DNA of 64,000 nucleotides from Bog-257 sp963805985 (GCA_963805985.1 CAWDWG010000013.1:62001-126000), one strand, 5' to 3'. Positions 1 to 8,705 are shown, numbered from the stretch's first letter. Numbers and translations: made by a program. Notes: generated by a model not told the origin, from the sequence alone.

Positions 1-198
1 ACCACTGCCGGGCCAGTGCTTGGCGTTTTCATCGCTTAATTGCGCTTGCGCCCGGCCACTTTGCATTTAGAATGTGTCAATCGGTCTACAGTCTATGACC
101 AGTCAGAGTCGCAGCCAGCTTCCTACTGCGGCTCGCCCGGGCCCGTCTTAGCGCCACCGTCTCGCGCTGTACTACATCGTCAAAGGAGAATCATCACC

Positions 199-1251
199 AT
201 GAAGGCCTTCGTGTGTATCGCCCTGGTTTGTTGTTGCTGCGTGGCCCTGCAGGCCGCGCAAGTCACGCTGAAGAACGGTGATCGCCTGACCGGCACGATC
301 GTCAGCCTCTCCGACAAGAAGCTGGTGGTTCATACGGACTACGCCGGCGATGTCACGATTGACTGGGCTTCGGTGACGCAGTTCACCTCCGATCAGCCGA
401 TGGTGGTGACCAAGACTGACAAGCAGGTTGTCACCGGCACGGTCAATGCGCAGGATGCATCCGTGGCCGTCGCCACCACCTCCGGCACACAGACCATCCC
501 GCAAACCGACGTCGCTGTCATCCGCTCCCAGGCCGACCAGGCTGCGTATGAGCATTCGCTTCACCCCGGGTTCCTGGAGGACTGGATGGGAGGCGGTAGC
601 TTCGGCTTCGCGCTGGCGCGCGGCAACTCCGATACGACCAACCTCGCTTTGGGCTTCAACGCCGATCGCAAGACCACGACCGACGAGTGGAACATCGTTG
701 CGGCCTCGTTGTACAGCACCAGCACGGCCAGCAACGTTACCGCCACCACCGCCAACACATTCGGAGGCTCGCTTACTTACAGCCACAACATCACCCCGCG
801 CCTCTATGGCTTCGGCATGTTTTCCGGACTGTACGACGACCTGCAGGGTCTGAACGAACGCCTCAGCCCCGACGGCGGCCTGGGCTATCACGTGATTGCC
901 AGTAAGACGACGACCCTCGATCTCCAGGGCGGTTTCGGCTACACCTATGAGAACTACGTCGGCGGCGTAACCAATAATTACGTCAACGCCAACATCGGTG
1001 AGATTTTGACGCACGCCTTCAACGCCAACACCACCCTGTCGCAAAGTCTGTATTTCTATCCTTACCTGAATGACCCGGGAAACTATCGCGGCGTGGGCAG
1101 CTTTGGCTTGGCCAGCAAGTTCTACAAAGCGCTTACCTGGAACCTGACCTTCGGCGATATCTACAACAGCAAACCGCTCACCGGCAAGAAGGACAATGAT
1201 CTGGTCCTGACCACCGGCCTGGGCATCACCTTCGGCGCCAAGCCGAAATAA
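199..1251 (+). CDS. DUF481 family outer-membrane protein
   Basis: Predicted 350-residue exported protein. The start at 199 follows a good ribosome site (AAAGGAG, 9 bases upstream) and opens directly into a signal peptide ending near the AQAA-type region at residue ~20; an upstream in-frame start would put 53 non-hydrophobic residues before it. Residues ~22-70 look like a small SH3/Sm-like fold (LKNGDRLTGTIV). From ~125 to the end the alternating polar/aromatic strands match the DUF481 beta-barrel family, which is predicted to be in the outer membrane; its substrate is unknown. No operon partner: the next gene begins 66 bases later, probably with its own promoter. Confidence 0.85.
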   Translation: MKAFVCIALVCCCCVALQAAQVTLKNGDRLTGTIVSLSDKKLVVHTDYAGDVTIDWASVTQFTSDQPMVVTKTDKQVVTGTVNAQDASVAVATTSGTQTIPQTDVAVIRSQADQAAYEHSLHPGFLEDWMGGGSFGFALARGNSDTTNLALGFNADRKTTTDEWNIVAASLYSTSTASNVTATTANTFGGSLTYSHNITPRLYGFGMFSGLYDDLQGLNERLSPDGGLGYHVIASKTTTLDLQGGFGYTYENYVGGVTNNYVNANIGEILTHAFNANTTLSQSLYFYPYLNDPGNYRGVGSFGLASKFYKALTWNLTFGDIYNSKPLTGKKDNDLVLTTGLGITFGAKPK

Positions 1252-1304
1252 GCCTTCAGCAATGCGGGCGGCGCGTAGCCGCCCGCGGACCTCCCTGAAT
1301 CTGC

Positions 1305-1310
1305 TATTCT
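1305..1310 (+). promoter_or_regulatory. Candidate -10 box (TATTCT) for leaderless DUF2520 gene
   Basis: TATTCT lies 7 bases before the GTG start of the next gene, and no Shine-Dalgarno sequence is visible in between. If used, transcription would begin at or next to the GTG. No clear -35 element is seen, so this is suggestive only. Confidence 0.35.
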
Positions 1311-1317
1311 GCCCGCC

Positions 1318-2214
1318 GTGCCCAAGCCATCGCCATCTAAAGCGCGTCCGTCGATCAGCATTGTCGGGCCGGGAAACCTCGGTACTGCTCTGGCGTTGAC
1401 TTTGTCTCGCGCAGGCTACGACGTGAAACTCCTCGCGGCGCGGCACAAGGGGGCTCACGTCAGATCGCTGGCGCGCAAGATAGAGGCGAAGCTGTTTAAG
1501 CCTGGGATGCAGCCGCTGACGACAGGTATTGTCTGGATAACGGTCCCGGACGACGCAATCGCTGGAGTGGCTCAGGTTCTGGTGCGCTCCCAGGAGTGGA
1601 AAGGCAGGACCGTCTTTCATTCCAGTGGCGCGCTCACCAGCGATGAATTGTCGCCTCTGCGAGCGAAGGGCGCACGCGTCGCCTCGGTTCATCCCATGAT
1701 GACGTTCGTGCGCGGCGCAGTGCCGGAAATGGCTGGCATCTCCTTCGCGGTCGAGGGCGACCCGGCGGCTGTGCGAATCGCAAGATCGATCGTCACGGAT
1801 CTGGGCGGTAGATCATTCGCCATCAAGAAGCAAAACAAGGTGCTCTATCACGTCTTCGGCAGCTTCGCCTCGCCGATGGTGATTGCGCTAATGGCGTCGC
1901 TGGAAGAGGTGGCGCGCGCTGCCGGCATTCGCCAATCGGAAATTAAGTCGGTGATGGAGCCGCTGCTGTCGCAGACGGTGAGCAATTATTTGAAGCAGAA
2001 CGCTGCCGCGGCCTTCAGCGGTCCGCTCGTCCGCGGAGACGTGGCAACCGTGCGCAAGCATCTTGCGGAGCTGCTGAGCCTGCCCGAAGCGAGAGCTGTG
2101 TATGTTGCGCTGGCGCGCGCTTCGCTTAGGTTTCTGCCGGTGCGAAATCGCAAGATGATGGAGAGAGAACTCAAGAGTGCGGAAGGCGCGGCCAAGCCAG
2201 TTCGCAAACGCTAA
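1318..2214 (+). CDS. Rossmann-like and DUF2520 domain protein
   Basis: 298 residues from a GTG start. Residues ~11-100 form a dinucleotide-binding Rossmann domain with the glycine-rich loop GPGNLGTALA (residues 17-26) and a second motif region ending at FHSSGAL and VHPMMTF, as in F420/NADP-dependent oxidoreductase relatives. Residues ~140-270 fit the all-helical DUF2520 domain that follows it in this family. The fold resembles ketopantoate reductase and 6-phosphogluconate dehydrogenases; the substrate is not known. Its 3' end faces the convergent GH39 gene across a 115-base gap with two hairpins. Confidence 0.82.
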   Translation: MPKPSPSKARPSISIVGPGNLGTALALTLSRAGYDVKLLAARHKGAHVRSLARKIEAKLFKPGMQPLTTGIVWITVPDDAIAGVAQVLVRSQEWKGRTVFHSSGALTSDELSPLRAKGARVASVHPMMTFVRGAVPEMAGISFAVEGDPAAVRIARSIVTDLGGRSFAIKKQNKVLYHVFGSFASPMVIALMASLEEVARAAGIRQSEIKSVMEPLLSQTVSNYLKQNAAAAFSGPLVRGDVATVRKHLAELLSLPEARAVYVALARASLRFLPVRNRKMMERELKSAEGAAKPVRKR

Positions 2215-2245
2215 AGAGCTTCTGATTGAGTCGTTGTCTTGAAGG

Positions 2246-2302
2246 GGACGGCCTTCAAGGCCGTCCGTCAACGCCACAAAATGACAGCGGCTTTAACCGC
2301 TG
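2246..2302. terminator. Two tandem hairpins between convergent genes
   Basis: GGACGGCC-TTCAA-GGCCGTCC (2246-2266) and CAGCGG-CTTTAA-CCGCTG (2285-2302) lie between the 3' ends of the DUF2520 and GH39 genes. Neither has a T tract, so termination in either direction is an inference from position. The GC stems with short A/T loops match the hairpin units seen at 6625 and at 43.8, 45.5 and 48.2 kb. Confidence 0.5.
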
Positions 2303-2329
2303 AGGAACTTAATCGGAGTTTCCCTAGGG

Positions 2330-3823
2330 CTAGCGCACTTGCAGCACGGCCAGCCCATTCACTGACAGCCGCAGGGTTATCGCGCCGTCGGTCAAAGTCT
2401 CGTTTTGCGGAGCTACGGTTCTCGCTTGATCCCGCAGCTCCTGGGTCTGAGCTTGCGTCGGATATCGCGGGCTGCCCATCTTTTGCCACGCGGCAAGGGT
2501 GTTGCCGTGGTCTTCATCGACGTACTCGACTGTGGCCTTGGCACCGGGTCGCATGCCCTTGAATTGCAGCTTTACGGTCTTTGGCTCGCCGGTTGAGCCC
2601 GGATTGGCCAGGTTCCAAACGGCGACCACCAGCGACCTGTCGCTCGCCTTGGTCACCAGGACATTTGAGGAGTTATTTTCGATGCGCTGATCGCCCAGCT
2701 CATGCAGCAGTTGCAGCGCGTAGAACGATGACTTAGGGATATTGCCGGCAGCGATCAGTCCAAAGCCTCCGTAGAACGGAGTCTTCACCACGCCCTGCTC
2801 CTCGAAGACGTCGGAGAAAGTCCACAGCGACATCATCTCGGTCAGGCCATCGCACTGCGCGATCGTCGTCGCCAGCCACGGGCCCATGTAAATGGAATCG
2901 GTGACTGCAACCTCGTTGTCGTAAGCCGCGTTGTACTCGCTCCAGATCAGAGGCATGTCGGGACGCGGCGACGACCTGATCTCCTCGTGAACCTTCTTCA
3001 CCGCGCGGCAGACCATCTGATCGCGTGTGATGTTTTCGTCGGTGTGAAAAACGTCGCTGGCTGAGTCGTTGCCGTAGACGTGCGTGGACACAAAATCAAG
3101 CGGCACATGCGCCTGGTCGGCGTGCTTGATCATGTCGCCGACCCACGCCGCCTGTGCGGTCGCCGGGCCGCCTACGCGCAGCTTTGGACTCACGGCTTTA
3201 ATGTCGCGCGCGGTGTGATCGTAAAGCTCGAAGTAAGTTTTCTGACGCGGCGCTCCCGTCCAGAAATCGAGATTCGGCTCGTTCCACACTTCGAAGTACC
3301 AGTTGGAAACTTCTTCAATTCCGTACCGCTCCACCAAGTGCTTCACCAGCTTCGTGATCATGTCGTCCCAGATCGCATAATCCTTCGGCGCCGAGACATT
3401 GGGGTGATACCAGAACGATTGCAGATGCTGCTGCGCCGCTAGCTTGTAGGGCATGAAGCTGAGCTCGACGAACGGCTTCACGCCTGCCGCTAACAGCCCG
3501 TCGTAAATCTGATCGACGTAAGAAAAGTTATAGACCGGCTGTCCGTGCTTGTCCTCGTCATAAACCCCGACGTCGTCCAGCAGAATCCCGTGGAAGCGGA
3601 CATATTGAAAATCGGTGATCTGATGCACCGCCTTCAGGTCGCGGCGATACGAATCGCGCAGGCTCAAGATCGCACGGCCAGATCCGAACATCTGCTCCCA
3701 GTAATGCGGAAATGGACGGGCAGGAGCAGTGGCGTCGATGGTGATGGTATCCATGGGAGTCTGTGCCGGCACCGGCAGCGCAAAGAGCGCGATGATCAGA
3801 GGTAAGAAGGCTCGAATTCGCAT
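2330..3823 (-). CDS. Secreted glycoside hydrolase family 39 (beta-xylosidase-like)
   Basis: 497 residues beginning with a signal peptide (hydrophobic residues 6-18, cleavage near PAQ at 19-21), so exported. The (beta/alpha)8 barrel shows the GH39 landmarks: the acid/base Glu182 in WNEPN and a candidate nucleophile Glu296 in IWSEYNAAY, with RFHG at residues 77-80 in an early strand. A C-terminal beta-sandwich covers roughly residues 390-497. GH39 contains beta-xylosidases and alpha-L-iduronidases; with no other hemicellulase gene near, the exact substrate is open. Divergent from the aldo/keto reductase. Confidence 0.85.
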   Translation of the reverse strand: MRIRAFLPLIIALFALPVPAQTPMDTITIDATAPARPFPHYWEQMFGSGRAILSLRDSYRRDLKAVHQITDFQYVRFHGILLDDVGVYDEDKHGQPVYNFSYVDQIYDGLLAAGVKPFVELSFMPYKLAAQQHLQSFWYHPNVSAPKDYAIWDDMITKLVKHLVERYGIEEVSNWYFEVWNEPNLDFWTGAPRQKTYFELYDHTARDIKAVSPKLRVGGPATAQAAWVGDMIKHADQAHVPLDFVSTHVYGNDSASDVFHTDENITRDQMVCRAVKKVHEEIRSSPRPDMPLIWSEYNAAYDNEVAVTDSIYMGPWLATTIAQCDGLTEMMSLWTFSDVFEEQGVVKTPFYGGFGLIAAGNIPKSSFYALQLLHELGDQRIENNSSNVLVTKASDRSLVVAVWNLANPGSTGEPKTVKLQFKGMRPGAKATVEYVDEDHGNTLAAWQKMGSPRYPTQAQTQELRDQARTVAPQNETLTDGAITLRLSVNGLAVLQVR

Positions 3824-3942
3824 CGTTCCAGTCGGCCCTGACGGTCAGCCGATAAGATGATTATGCGCACTGCGCAGTTTTCTGCAAAGAGCACTGAACC
3901 CGCCGCGAGGCTCGCGCAATCTAAGCTGCGAGGAGATCTCGC

Positions 3943-4902
3943 TTGAAACACAGGAAAATTGGCTCATCCGATCTCAACGTTTCCGTTATTGGCCTCGGCT
4001 GCAATAATTTCGGCTTTGTTGCCAACATGGATGTCGAAGCCTCGCGCAAGGTCATCGACAAGGCCATCGATTCCGGAGTCCATTTTTTGGATACCTCCGA
4101 CAGCTACGGGACCTCGGAGAACATTCTCGGCGAAGTCCTGGGCGAGCGGCGCAAGAAAATTGTCCTGGCGACCAAGTTCGGGTCTAAGCTGAACGCCCTC
4201 GGCGAGAAGAGCGGCAACTCGCGCGGCTACATTCTGGCCGAAGCCGAGGAGAGCCTGAAGCGCCTTCGCACCGATTGGATTGATCTCTACCAGATTCATT
4301 ATCCCGATCCCAAGACGCCGATCGATGAGACACTACGCGCGCTCGACGATCTGGTGAAGAGCGGCAAGGTGCGCTACGTCGGATGCTCGAATTTTTCCGC
4401 GGCACAGTTGCAAGATGCGGAGCAGACGGCCAAGGCGCATCATCTGACGAAGCTGGTCTCAAGCCAGGATGAGTTTAGCCTGCTGGTGCGCGATATCGAA
4501 GGCGATCGCCTGCCGCTGATCGAGAAGTTCGGAATGAGCGAACTACCCTATTTCCCGCTCGCCAGCGGCATGCTGACCGGCAAGCACAAGCGAGGACATA
4601 CTGCGAAAGGAACGCGTCTGGCGGATAAGACAAGCCTGGCTGAGAAGTACCTGAATGAAGCCAATCACGCCAAAGTCGAGCAGCTTGAGAAGTTCGCTCA
4701 GGAGCGCGGGCACACCTTGCTGGAGCTGGCTTTCAGCTGGCTGCTGTCGCATAAGGCTGTTGCCAGCGTGATCGCCGGAGCGACCAAGCCGGAGCAGATC
4801 GAAGCCAACGCGAAAGCCGGCGAGTGGGAGTTGAGTTCGGAAGAATTGGCCGAAGTGGATCGGATCACCAGTGTCGTTTCGCCCGTTCCGCAGACCAAAT
4901 AG
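3943..4902 (+). CDS. Aldo/keto reductase
   Basis: 319 residues from a TTG start with GAGGAG 8 bases upstream. The complete catalytic tetrad of the family is visible: Asp50, Tyr55 (DTSDSYG), Lys78 (ATKFGSK) and His119 (YQIHYPDP). The C-terminal cofactor region contains the usual SVIAGATKPEQIEANAKA stretch that contacts the NADP phosphate. Cytosolic, no signal peptide. The family reduces aldehydes and ketones with NADPH; the substrate cannot be read from sequence. It ends 13 bases from the convergent transporter binding protein. Confidence 0.9.
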   Translation: MKHRKIGSSDLNVSVIGLGCNNFGFVANMDVEASRKVIDKAIDSGVHFLDTSDSYGTSENILGEVLGERRKKIVLATKFGSKLNALGEKSGNSRGYILAEAEESLKRLRTDWIDLYQIHYPDPKTPIDETLRALDDLVKSGKVRYVGCSNFSAAQLQDAEQTAKAHHLTKLVSSQDEFSLLVRDIEGDRLPLIEKFGMSELPYFPLASGMLTGKHKRGHTAKGTRLADKTSLAEKYLNEANHAKVEQLEKFAQERGHTLLELAFSWLLSHKAVASVIAGATKPEQIEANAKAGEWELSSEELAEVDRITSVVSPVPQTK

Positions 4903-4915
4903 ATTATGCGGAATG

Positions 4916-5797
4916 CTATGGCAGTAGCTGGTGCTTTGTGAGGAACTCTCTTGCTACCTCTCCCGCATCTCTTTTCTCGCCATCGACTGCATAGTTCATC
5001 GCGCGCATGTCGTCGGCGGTAATGCGACCGGCGAGCCGAGCGAATGCCGCTGGCGCTTGTGGGCACCTTTGAAACATCGCCGGGCGCACGATCGGGACGG
5101 CGTCGTAAGGCGGAAAGTAGTGCTTGTCGTCTTCGAGCACAATGAGCCCCATAGCAGCGATTAGACCGTCCGTGTTATTGCCGGCGACGATATCGACGGA
5201 TTTATTCTGCAGCGCACGATACAGCAGGCCCAAGTCCATCACGCGGGGTGACTCGCCAAAATGTAGGCCGTAAGTCTTGACCAAGCCTTTGTATCCGTCC
5301 TGCCGCTCGAGGAATTCGTAACCGACGCCCAGTTGCATCTTGGGGGCGAACGGCGCCAGTTGCGACAGCGACTTCACGCCCAGCCTTCGCGCCTCATCGC
5401 CTCGCATCACCATCGCGAAGCTGTTGTTGAATCCCAGCGGCGGCATCACGTCGAGATCGAAGCGGCGTTTGTACTCGTCCTTCACGCGCTGATAAATAGC
5501 AGCCGGATCACCGGAGTATTGCTCTTTCAGAATTGCCGCCAGCGCGGTGCCGGTGTATTCGACGTAGGCATCGATGCGTCCGGCGAGGATTGCCTGCTGG
5601 CAGATATAGGTACCGGCGAGATAGAAACGGCCTTCGACCGGCATCCGGCAGACGCTGCCGAGATATTGCTTGAGTAGTTCGCCCAGGATCAATTGCTCGG
5701 TGAAGTTTTTGGAGCCTACGGTCAGTTCGGATTCGTGCGAGATGCAGCCGGCGCAACAGGCCAGCGCCAAACCCGAGAGAAATGTGCGGCGGTCCAT
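4916..5797 (-). CDS. Osmoprotectant ABC transporter substrate-binding protein (OpuAC/ProX family)
   Basis: 293 residues with an RR-containing signal peptide and a cysteine-rich end (ALACCAGC; Cys18 the likely lipid-anchored residue), so a probable lipoprotein. The mature part starts LTVGSKNFTEQLILGELL, the hallmark of glycine betaine/choline/carnitine binding proteins of the OpuC/OsmF type, and continues with the VEYTGTAL motif. Last gene of the transporter cluster: ATPase (6813-7580), permease (5943-6578), binding protein, all on the same strand. The 145-base gap to the permease contains an inverted repeat. Confidence 0.9.
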   Translation of the reverse strand: MDRRTFLSGLALACCAGCISHESELTVGSKNFTEQLILGELLKQYLGSVCRMPVEGRFYLAGTYICQQAILAGRIDAYVEYTGTALAAILKEQYSGDPAAIYQRVKDEYKRRFDLDVMPPLGFNNSFAMVMRGDEARRLGVKSLSQLAPFAPKMQLGVGYEFLERQDGYKGLVKTYGLHFGESPRVMDLGLLYRALQNKSVDIVAGNNTDGLIAAMGLIVLEDDKHYFPPYDAVPIVRPAMFQRCPQAPAAFARLAGRITADDMRAMNYAVDGEKRDAGEVAREFLTKHQLLP

Positions 5798-5809
5798 ATC
5801 AAAACCTTA

Positions 5810-5946
5810 TTAACCACAGAGACACAGAGACACAGAGGAAGCAAGCGCTTTCATTCGGAGTTACTCAACGTTGTTTTTCGTTCCACGGTGTTTTGGATTC
5901 CTTGGCGATGTAAAGACCTAATTCTTCTCTGTGTCTCTGTGGTTAA
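5810..5946. repeat. 21-bp inverted repeat of the ACCACAGAGACACAGAG type
   Basis: The arm at 5810-5830 (starting TTAACCACAGAGACACAG) is matched perfectly in reverse complement at 5926-5946, enclosing 95 bases. The right arm overlaps the TAA stop codon of the permease. A related degenerate copy lies at 33216-33311, also against a stop codon. This wording is familiar as a dispersed repeat in many environmental bacterial genomes; it may work as a transcript hairpin. Confidence 0.85.
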
Positions 5947-6578
5947 ACGCTTTTTCGGTGGCGGACCAGCAGCTTCTCGACGCCGCTCAGCATTAAGTCG
6001 GCAGCGAGTGCCATCAACGCAGCGGGAATCGCACCCGCCAGAATCACTCCGTTATCGACCATGGCGATGCCGCGAAAAATAAACTCGCCGAGACCTCCTG
6101 CGCCGATGGCAGCTGCAATGGTCGCGACGCCGATCGTGATCACGGCCGCGGTGCGAATTCCCGCCAGCATCACCGGCAGCGCCAGGGGAAGCTCGACCTT
6201 CCACAGCAGTTGTCCCGAGGTCAAACCAATTGCAACCGCGGCCTCTCGCACGGGCGGGCTGATTCCAGTAATGCCGACATAGGTGTTGCGAACGATCGGC
6301 AGCAGCGCATACAAGCCCAGGGCCACGATGGCCAGACGATCGGCACGCGCGCCCAGCCAGGGCAGAGGCAGCAGCAGCCCGAAGAGAGCGAGACTGGGAA
6401 TCGTCTGGACGACGTTGGTGCTGCCCAGCACAATCGCCTTCCATTTCGGCCGCCGCGTCAGCAGAATCCCGAGCGGCACGCCGATGGCAATCGCGAACAG
6501 CATCGACACGCCGACCAGCCACAGGTGCTCGGCCGTGAGCGTGGCTACCTCGCGCGGATGGGTGAAGAGGAAGTTCAT
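5943..6578 (-). CDS. Osmoprotectant ABC transporter permease (OpuCB-like)
   Basis: 211 residues, an integral membrane protein with about five to six helices. The binding-protein-dependent permease signature is visible around residues 90-140 (VREAAVAIGLTSGQLLWKVELPLALPVMLAG), where the EAA loop meets the ATPase. An early helix carries NVVQTIPSLALFGLLLPL, characteristic of the OpuCB/OsmW branch. Only one permease is present, so the transporter is presumably a homodimer. It lies between the binding-protein and ATPase genes; 234 bases separate it from the ATPase. Confidence 0.9.
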   Translation of the reverse strand: MNFLFTHPREVATLTAEHLWLVGVSMLFAIAIGVPLGILLTRRPKWKAIVLGSTNVVQTIPSLALFGLLLPLPWLGARADRLAIVALGLYALLPIVRNTYVGITGISPPVREAAVAIGLTSGQLLWKVELPLALPVMLAGIRTAAVITIGVATIAAAIGAGGLGEFIFRGIAMVDNGVILAGAIPAALMALAADLMLSGVEKLLVRHRKSV

Positions 6579-6624
6579 GTCGCTATTCAGCCTGTTAAGA
6601 AACTCCGATGCGCCGGTTTGTGTC

Positions 6625-6640
6625 GCCGGCTAAAGCCGGC
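6625..6640. repeat. GCCGGC-TAAA-GCCGGC hairpin unit
   Basis: A perfect 6-bp stem with a 4-base loop in the 234-base gap between transporter permease and ATPase genes. The rest of that gap (6579-6812) has no convincing ORF. Same design as the terminal hairpins of the composite elements near 43.8 and 45.5 kb. Confidence 0.6.
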
Positions 6641-6812
6641 TCGGGTTCATAAATAAAGGACGCTGACGCTGGCCTCAAGAGAGTGTGTCGCGGCCCGTGC
6701 TGCCGCTCCGCGGCTAACCGCAGATCCCTCGGTCGGACTGAAGTCCTCGGTCGGGATGACAGATTACCAAAGGAGCTGAGATGCTGGCCTGAAGACCCGC
6801 ACTACTCAAGAC

Positions 6813-7580
6813 CTAGTTCCGAAACATCTGCTGTCCGGCGCGGAAAACATCCACATACGCTTTCACGGACGCATCCTTCGTCGCGAGAAATTCCTCGGGC
6901 CGATATATTCCCCGTAGCTTGCCTTGCTCCATCAGGGCAATGTGATCGCCCAATTGCAACGCCTCACCCACATCGTGAGTGACAAAGACCACCGTCTTGC
7001 CGAGCTTCTGTTGTAGTGTCTTGAATTCCGTGCGAAGGCCGGCTCGCGTGATGGGGTCGAGCGCTCCGAAAGGCTCATCCATTAAGAGGATTGGCGGATC
7101 AGCCGCAAGCGCGCGCGCCAATCCGACGCGCTGCCGCTGGCCGCCGGAAAGTTCATCGGGATAGCGCGAAGCGAACTCGGCAGCCGGCAAGCCTACCAGC
7201 GTTAATACCTCGTCGACGCGACTGCTGACTCGCGGCTGTTCCCAGCGTTCAAGTTTCGGCACCAGCGCCACGTTTTCGAAGACTGTGTAGTGCGGGAAGA
7301 GTCCGACATCCTGGATGGCATAGCCGATACCGCGGCGGAGCTTGATCGTGTCCCACTCGCCGACGGACTTGCCGTCGACGCGGACCTGACCTGAAGTAGC
7401 CGTCAGCAGGCGATTAATGAGCTTCAGCGAAGTTGTTTTACCAGATCCGCTGCGGCCTACCAGCATCAGGGTTTCGCCGCGTTGCACGGCGAGGTTCAAA
7501 TTTGAGAGCAGCAGTTTGCCGCCGGGTAGTTGAAAGCCTGCGTCGGCAAATTCGATGGCAATGTCGGGGTCGCCAGGCAT
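6813..7580 (-). CDS. Osmoprotectant ABC transporter ATP-binding protein (OpuCA-like)
   Basis: 255 residues with all ABC ATPase motifs in order: Walker A GRSGSGKT (42-49), Q-loop near Gln90, signature LSGGQ (144-148), Walker B ILLMDEP with Asp168/Glu169, and switch His202 in VFVTHD. Unlike the full-length OpuCA/ProV ATPases it ends soon after the switch region and lacks C-terminal CBS domains, so ionic-strength sensing by CBS domains is not expected. First gene of the three-gene cluster. Drives import of a quaternary amine such as glycine betaine, by family inference. Confidence 0.92.
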   Translation of the reverse strand: MPGDPDIAIEFADAGFQLPGGKLLLSNLNLAVQRGETLMLVGRSGSGKTTSLKLINRLLTATSGQVRVDGKSVGEWDTIKLRRGIGYAIQDVGLFPHYTVFENVALVPKLERWEQPRVSSRVDEVLTLVGLPAAEFASRYPDELSGGQRQRVGLARALAADPPILLMDEPFGALDPITRAGLRTEFKTLQQKLGKTVVFVTHDVGEALQLGDHIALMEQGKLRGIYRPEEFLATKDASVKAYVDVFRAGQQMFRN

Positions 7581-7642
7581 GGGTCGCAGGTAGAATGCCG
7601 CACCAGCGTATCAGAGTTGCCGCTTCCCCAGTTTCGTCTCGA

Positions 7643-7684
7643 CCAAAACAAATGCCGGAGCAACTCGTACGAGCCGCTCCGGCA
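7643..7684 (-). terminator. Rho-independent terminator after the RRM gene
   Basis: On the minus strand TGCCGGAGC pairs with GCTCCGGCA (7676-7684 with 7653-7661) around a 14-base loop, and is followed by TTTGTTTT. It lies 23 bases past the stop codon of the RRM gene. Confidence 0.75.
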
Positions 7685-7706
7685 TGATCTTTCAGGCGCA
7701 GTCGAA

Positions 7707-8051
7707 CTAGTAGCGTCCCCAGCCGCCGCCACCACCACCGCCGCCGCCACGACCACCGCGACCGCCGCGTCCACCGCCGCCACCGCCGTCATGCCGCGGG
7801 CGATCGGTCTTGGGCCGCGCTTCGTTGACGGTCAGATTGCGACCGCCCATGGGGGTGCCATTCAGCGCTTCCATTGCCTTTTGTGCCGCGTCGTCATCTG
7901 CCATTTCGACAAACGCGAATCCGCGCGACTGTCCGGTGTCGCGGTCGGTCACGATGCTGACTCTGTCGACCGGGCCATACGCTTCGAAAAGCCCGCGTAC
8001 CTGGTCTTCAGTCGCATTGAAACTCAGGTTCCCCACGTAGATATTTTTCAT
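7707..8051 (-). CDS. Glycine-rich RNA-binding protein with one RRM
   Basis: 114 residues from the ATG at 8051, chosen because GAGG lies 8 bases upstream and the RRM begins at once (MKNIYVGNL); an upstream in-frame start would add 41 unconserved residues. RNP2 is IYVGNL (4-9) and RNP1 is RGFAFVEM (43-50). After residue ~85 comes an Arg/Gly tail (GGGGRGGRGGRGG) of the kind that binds RNA non-specifically. Such single-RRM proteins are known in cyanobacteria and other bacteria as cold-induced RNA chaperones. It lies just downstream of the cold-shock gene, which supports that role. Confidence 0.9.
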   Translation of the reverse strand: MKNIYVGNLSFNATEDQVRGLFEAYGPVDRVSIVTDRDTGQSRGFAFVEMADDDAAQKAMEALNGTPMGGRNLTVNEARPKTDRPRHDGGGGGGRGGRGGRGGGGGGGGGWGRY

Positions 8052-8159
8052 TGCTGCCTCGCTTTCGGATGAGGTGCGCTTGCCACCGATACTGCTGTAG
8101 AGCGGCACCAACGGGGTATTTACGACCGAAGACTCAACTGACTTCTCATCGCCGGAAAC

Positions 8160-8188
8160 AGCCCAGGGCGACACCTGCCGCCCGGGCT
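8160..8188 (-). terminator. GC-rich hairpin after the cold-shock gene
   Basis: AGCCC-A-GGGCG pairs with CGCCC-GGGCT with one bulge, beginning 14 bases after the csp stop codon. No T tract follows, so it may slow or partly terminate transcription, or protect the 3' end, before the RRM gene. Confidence 0.45.
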
Positions 8189-8201
8189 ATGGAAACTTCC
8201 G

Positions 8202-8402
8202 TTACAGAACTTGCACGTTCTCAGCCTGCCAACCCTTGGCGCCACGCTTCACGTCGAAGCTCACGGCCTGGCCTTCCTGCAGCGTGCGGAAACCGCTCGA
8301 CTGAATCGCCGAGAAGTGCACGAAGACGTCTTCGCCGTTCTGACGTGAAATAAAGCCAAAGCCTTTAGCATCGTTAAACCACTTTACTGTTCCTTGTTCC
8401 AT
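8202..8402 (-). CDS. Cold-shock protein (CspA family)
   Basis: 66 residues, full length for a single cold-shock domain. RNP1 is KGFGFI (13-18) and RNP2 is VFVHF (26-30); the basic/aromatic face (Trp8, Phe9, Phe15, Phe17, Phe28, His29, Phe30) is complete. It binds single-stranded RNA/DNA as a cytosolic RNA chaperone. A long untranslated region upstream is likely, as usual for cold-shock genes, since no ORF occupies 8403-8700. The RRM protein gene follows 150 bases downstream on the same strand. Confidence 0.95.
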   Translation of the reverse strand: MEQGTVKWFNDAKGFGFISRQNGEDVFVHFSAIQSSGFRTLQEGQAVSFDVKRGAKGWQAENVQVL

Positions 8403-8705
8403 TTGTGTCTTGAATGTCCTTAATTGATGTTGCGTTTTTGAATCGGAAGGTTACAGGCAGAAATCGCTCGAGACAAAGGAGGGATGGCTGCTAGACACGC
8501 CGTTCGAACATACGCAGGCTTATTTTACAACAAGAAGACAAAATGCGCCTGCCTTTCTGCGGCTATTGACGTATTTCGGTATGCCCGGGCAGGTGGTCCC
8601 GGAACCGCCGATGAGGTCGATTTGCGGGCAGGCCCGATACTCTTCCAAGGAAAAAGGCCGGTACCTGGAGGGGCACCGGCCCGTTTGAACGCCGCGCGCT
8701 AACTA
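8403..8705. other. Intergenic region upstream of csp
   Basis: No supported gene in this 303-base stretch. It should hold the csp promoter and leader on the minus strand (AAGGA about a dozen bases before the csp start) and contains the terminator of the Ig-like lipoprotein gene at 8651-8682. A TAAAAT hexamer near 8525 on the minus strand is a possible -10 but lacks a recognisable -35. Confidence 0.5.
8651..8682 (-). terminator. Rho-independent terminator of the Ig-like lipoprotein gene
   Basis: On the minus strand GGCCGGTGCC and GGTACCGGCC form a 10-bp stem with one G-U pair, followed directly by TTTTT. It begins about 24 bases after the stop codon of the upstream gene. Confidence 0.85.

Noticed and set aside
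172..1692. 506-residue ORF on the minus strand opposite the DUF481 and DUF2520 genes
   Set aside because: Arg/Gly-rich translation without motifs, antisense to two well-supported genes; a GC-driven shadow.
7700..7800. Runs of GGC/CCG triplets as a possible repeat array
   Set aside because: They encode the Arg/Gly tail of the RRM protein.
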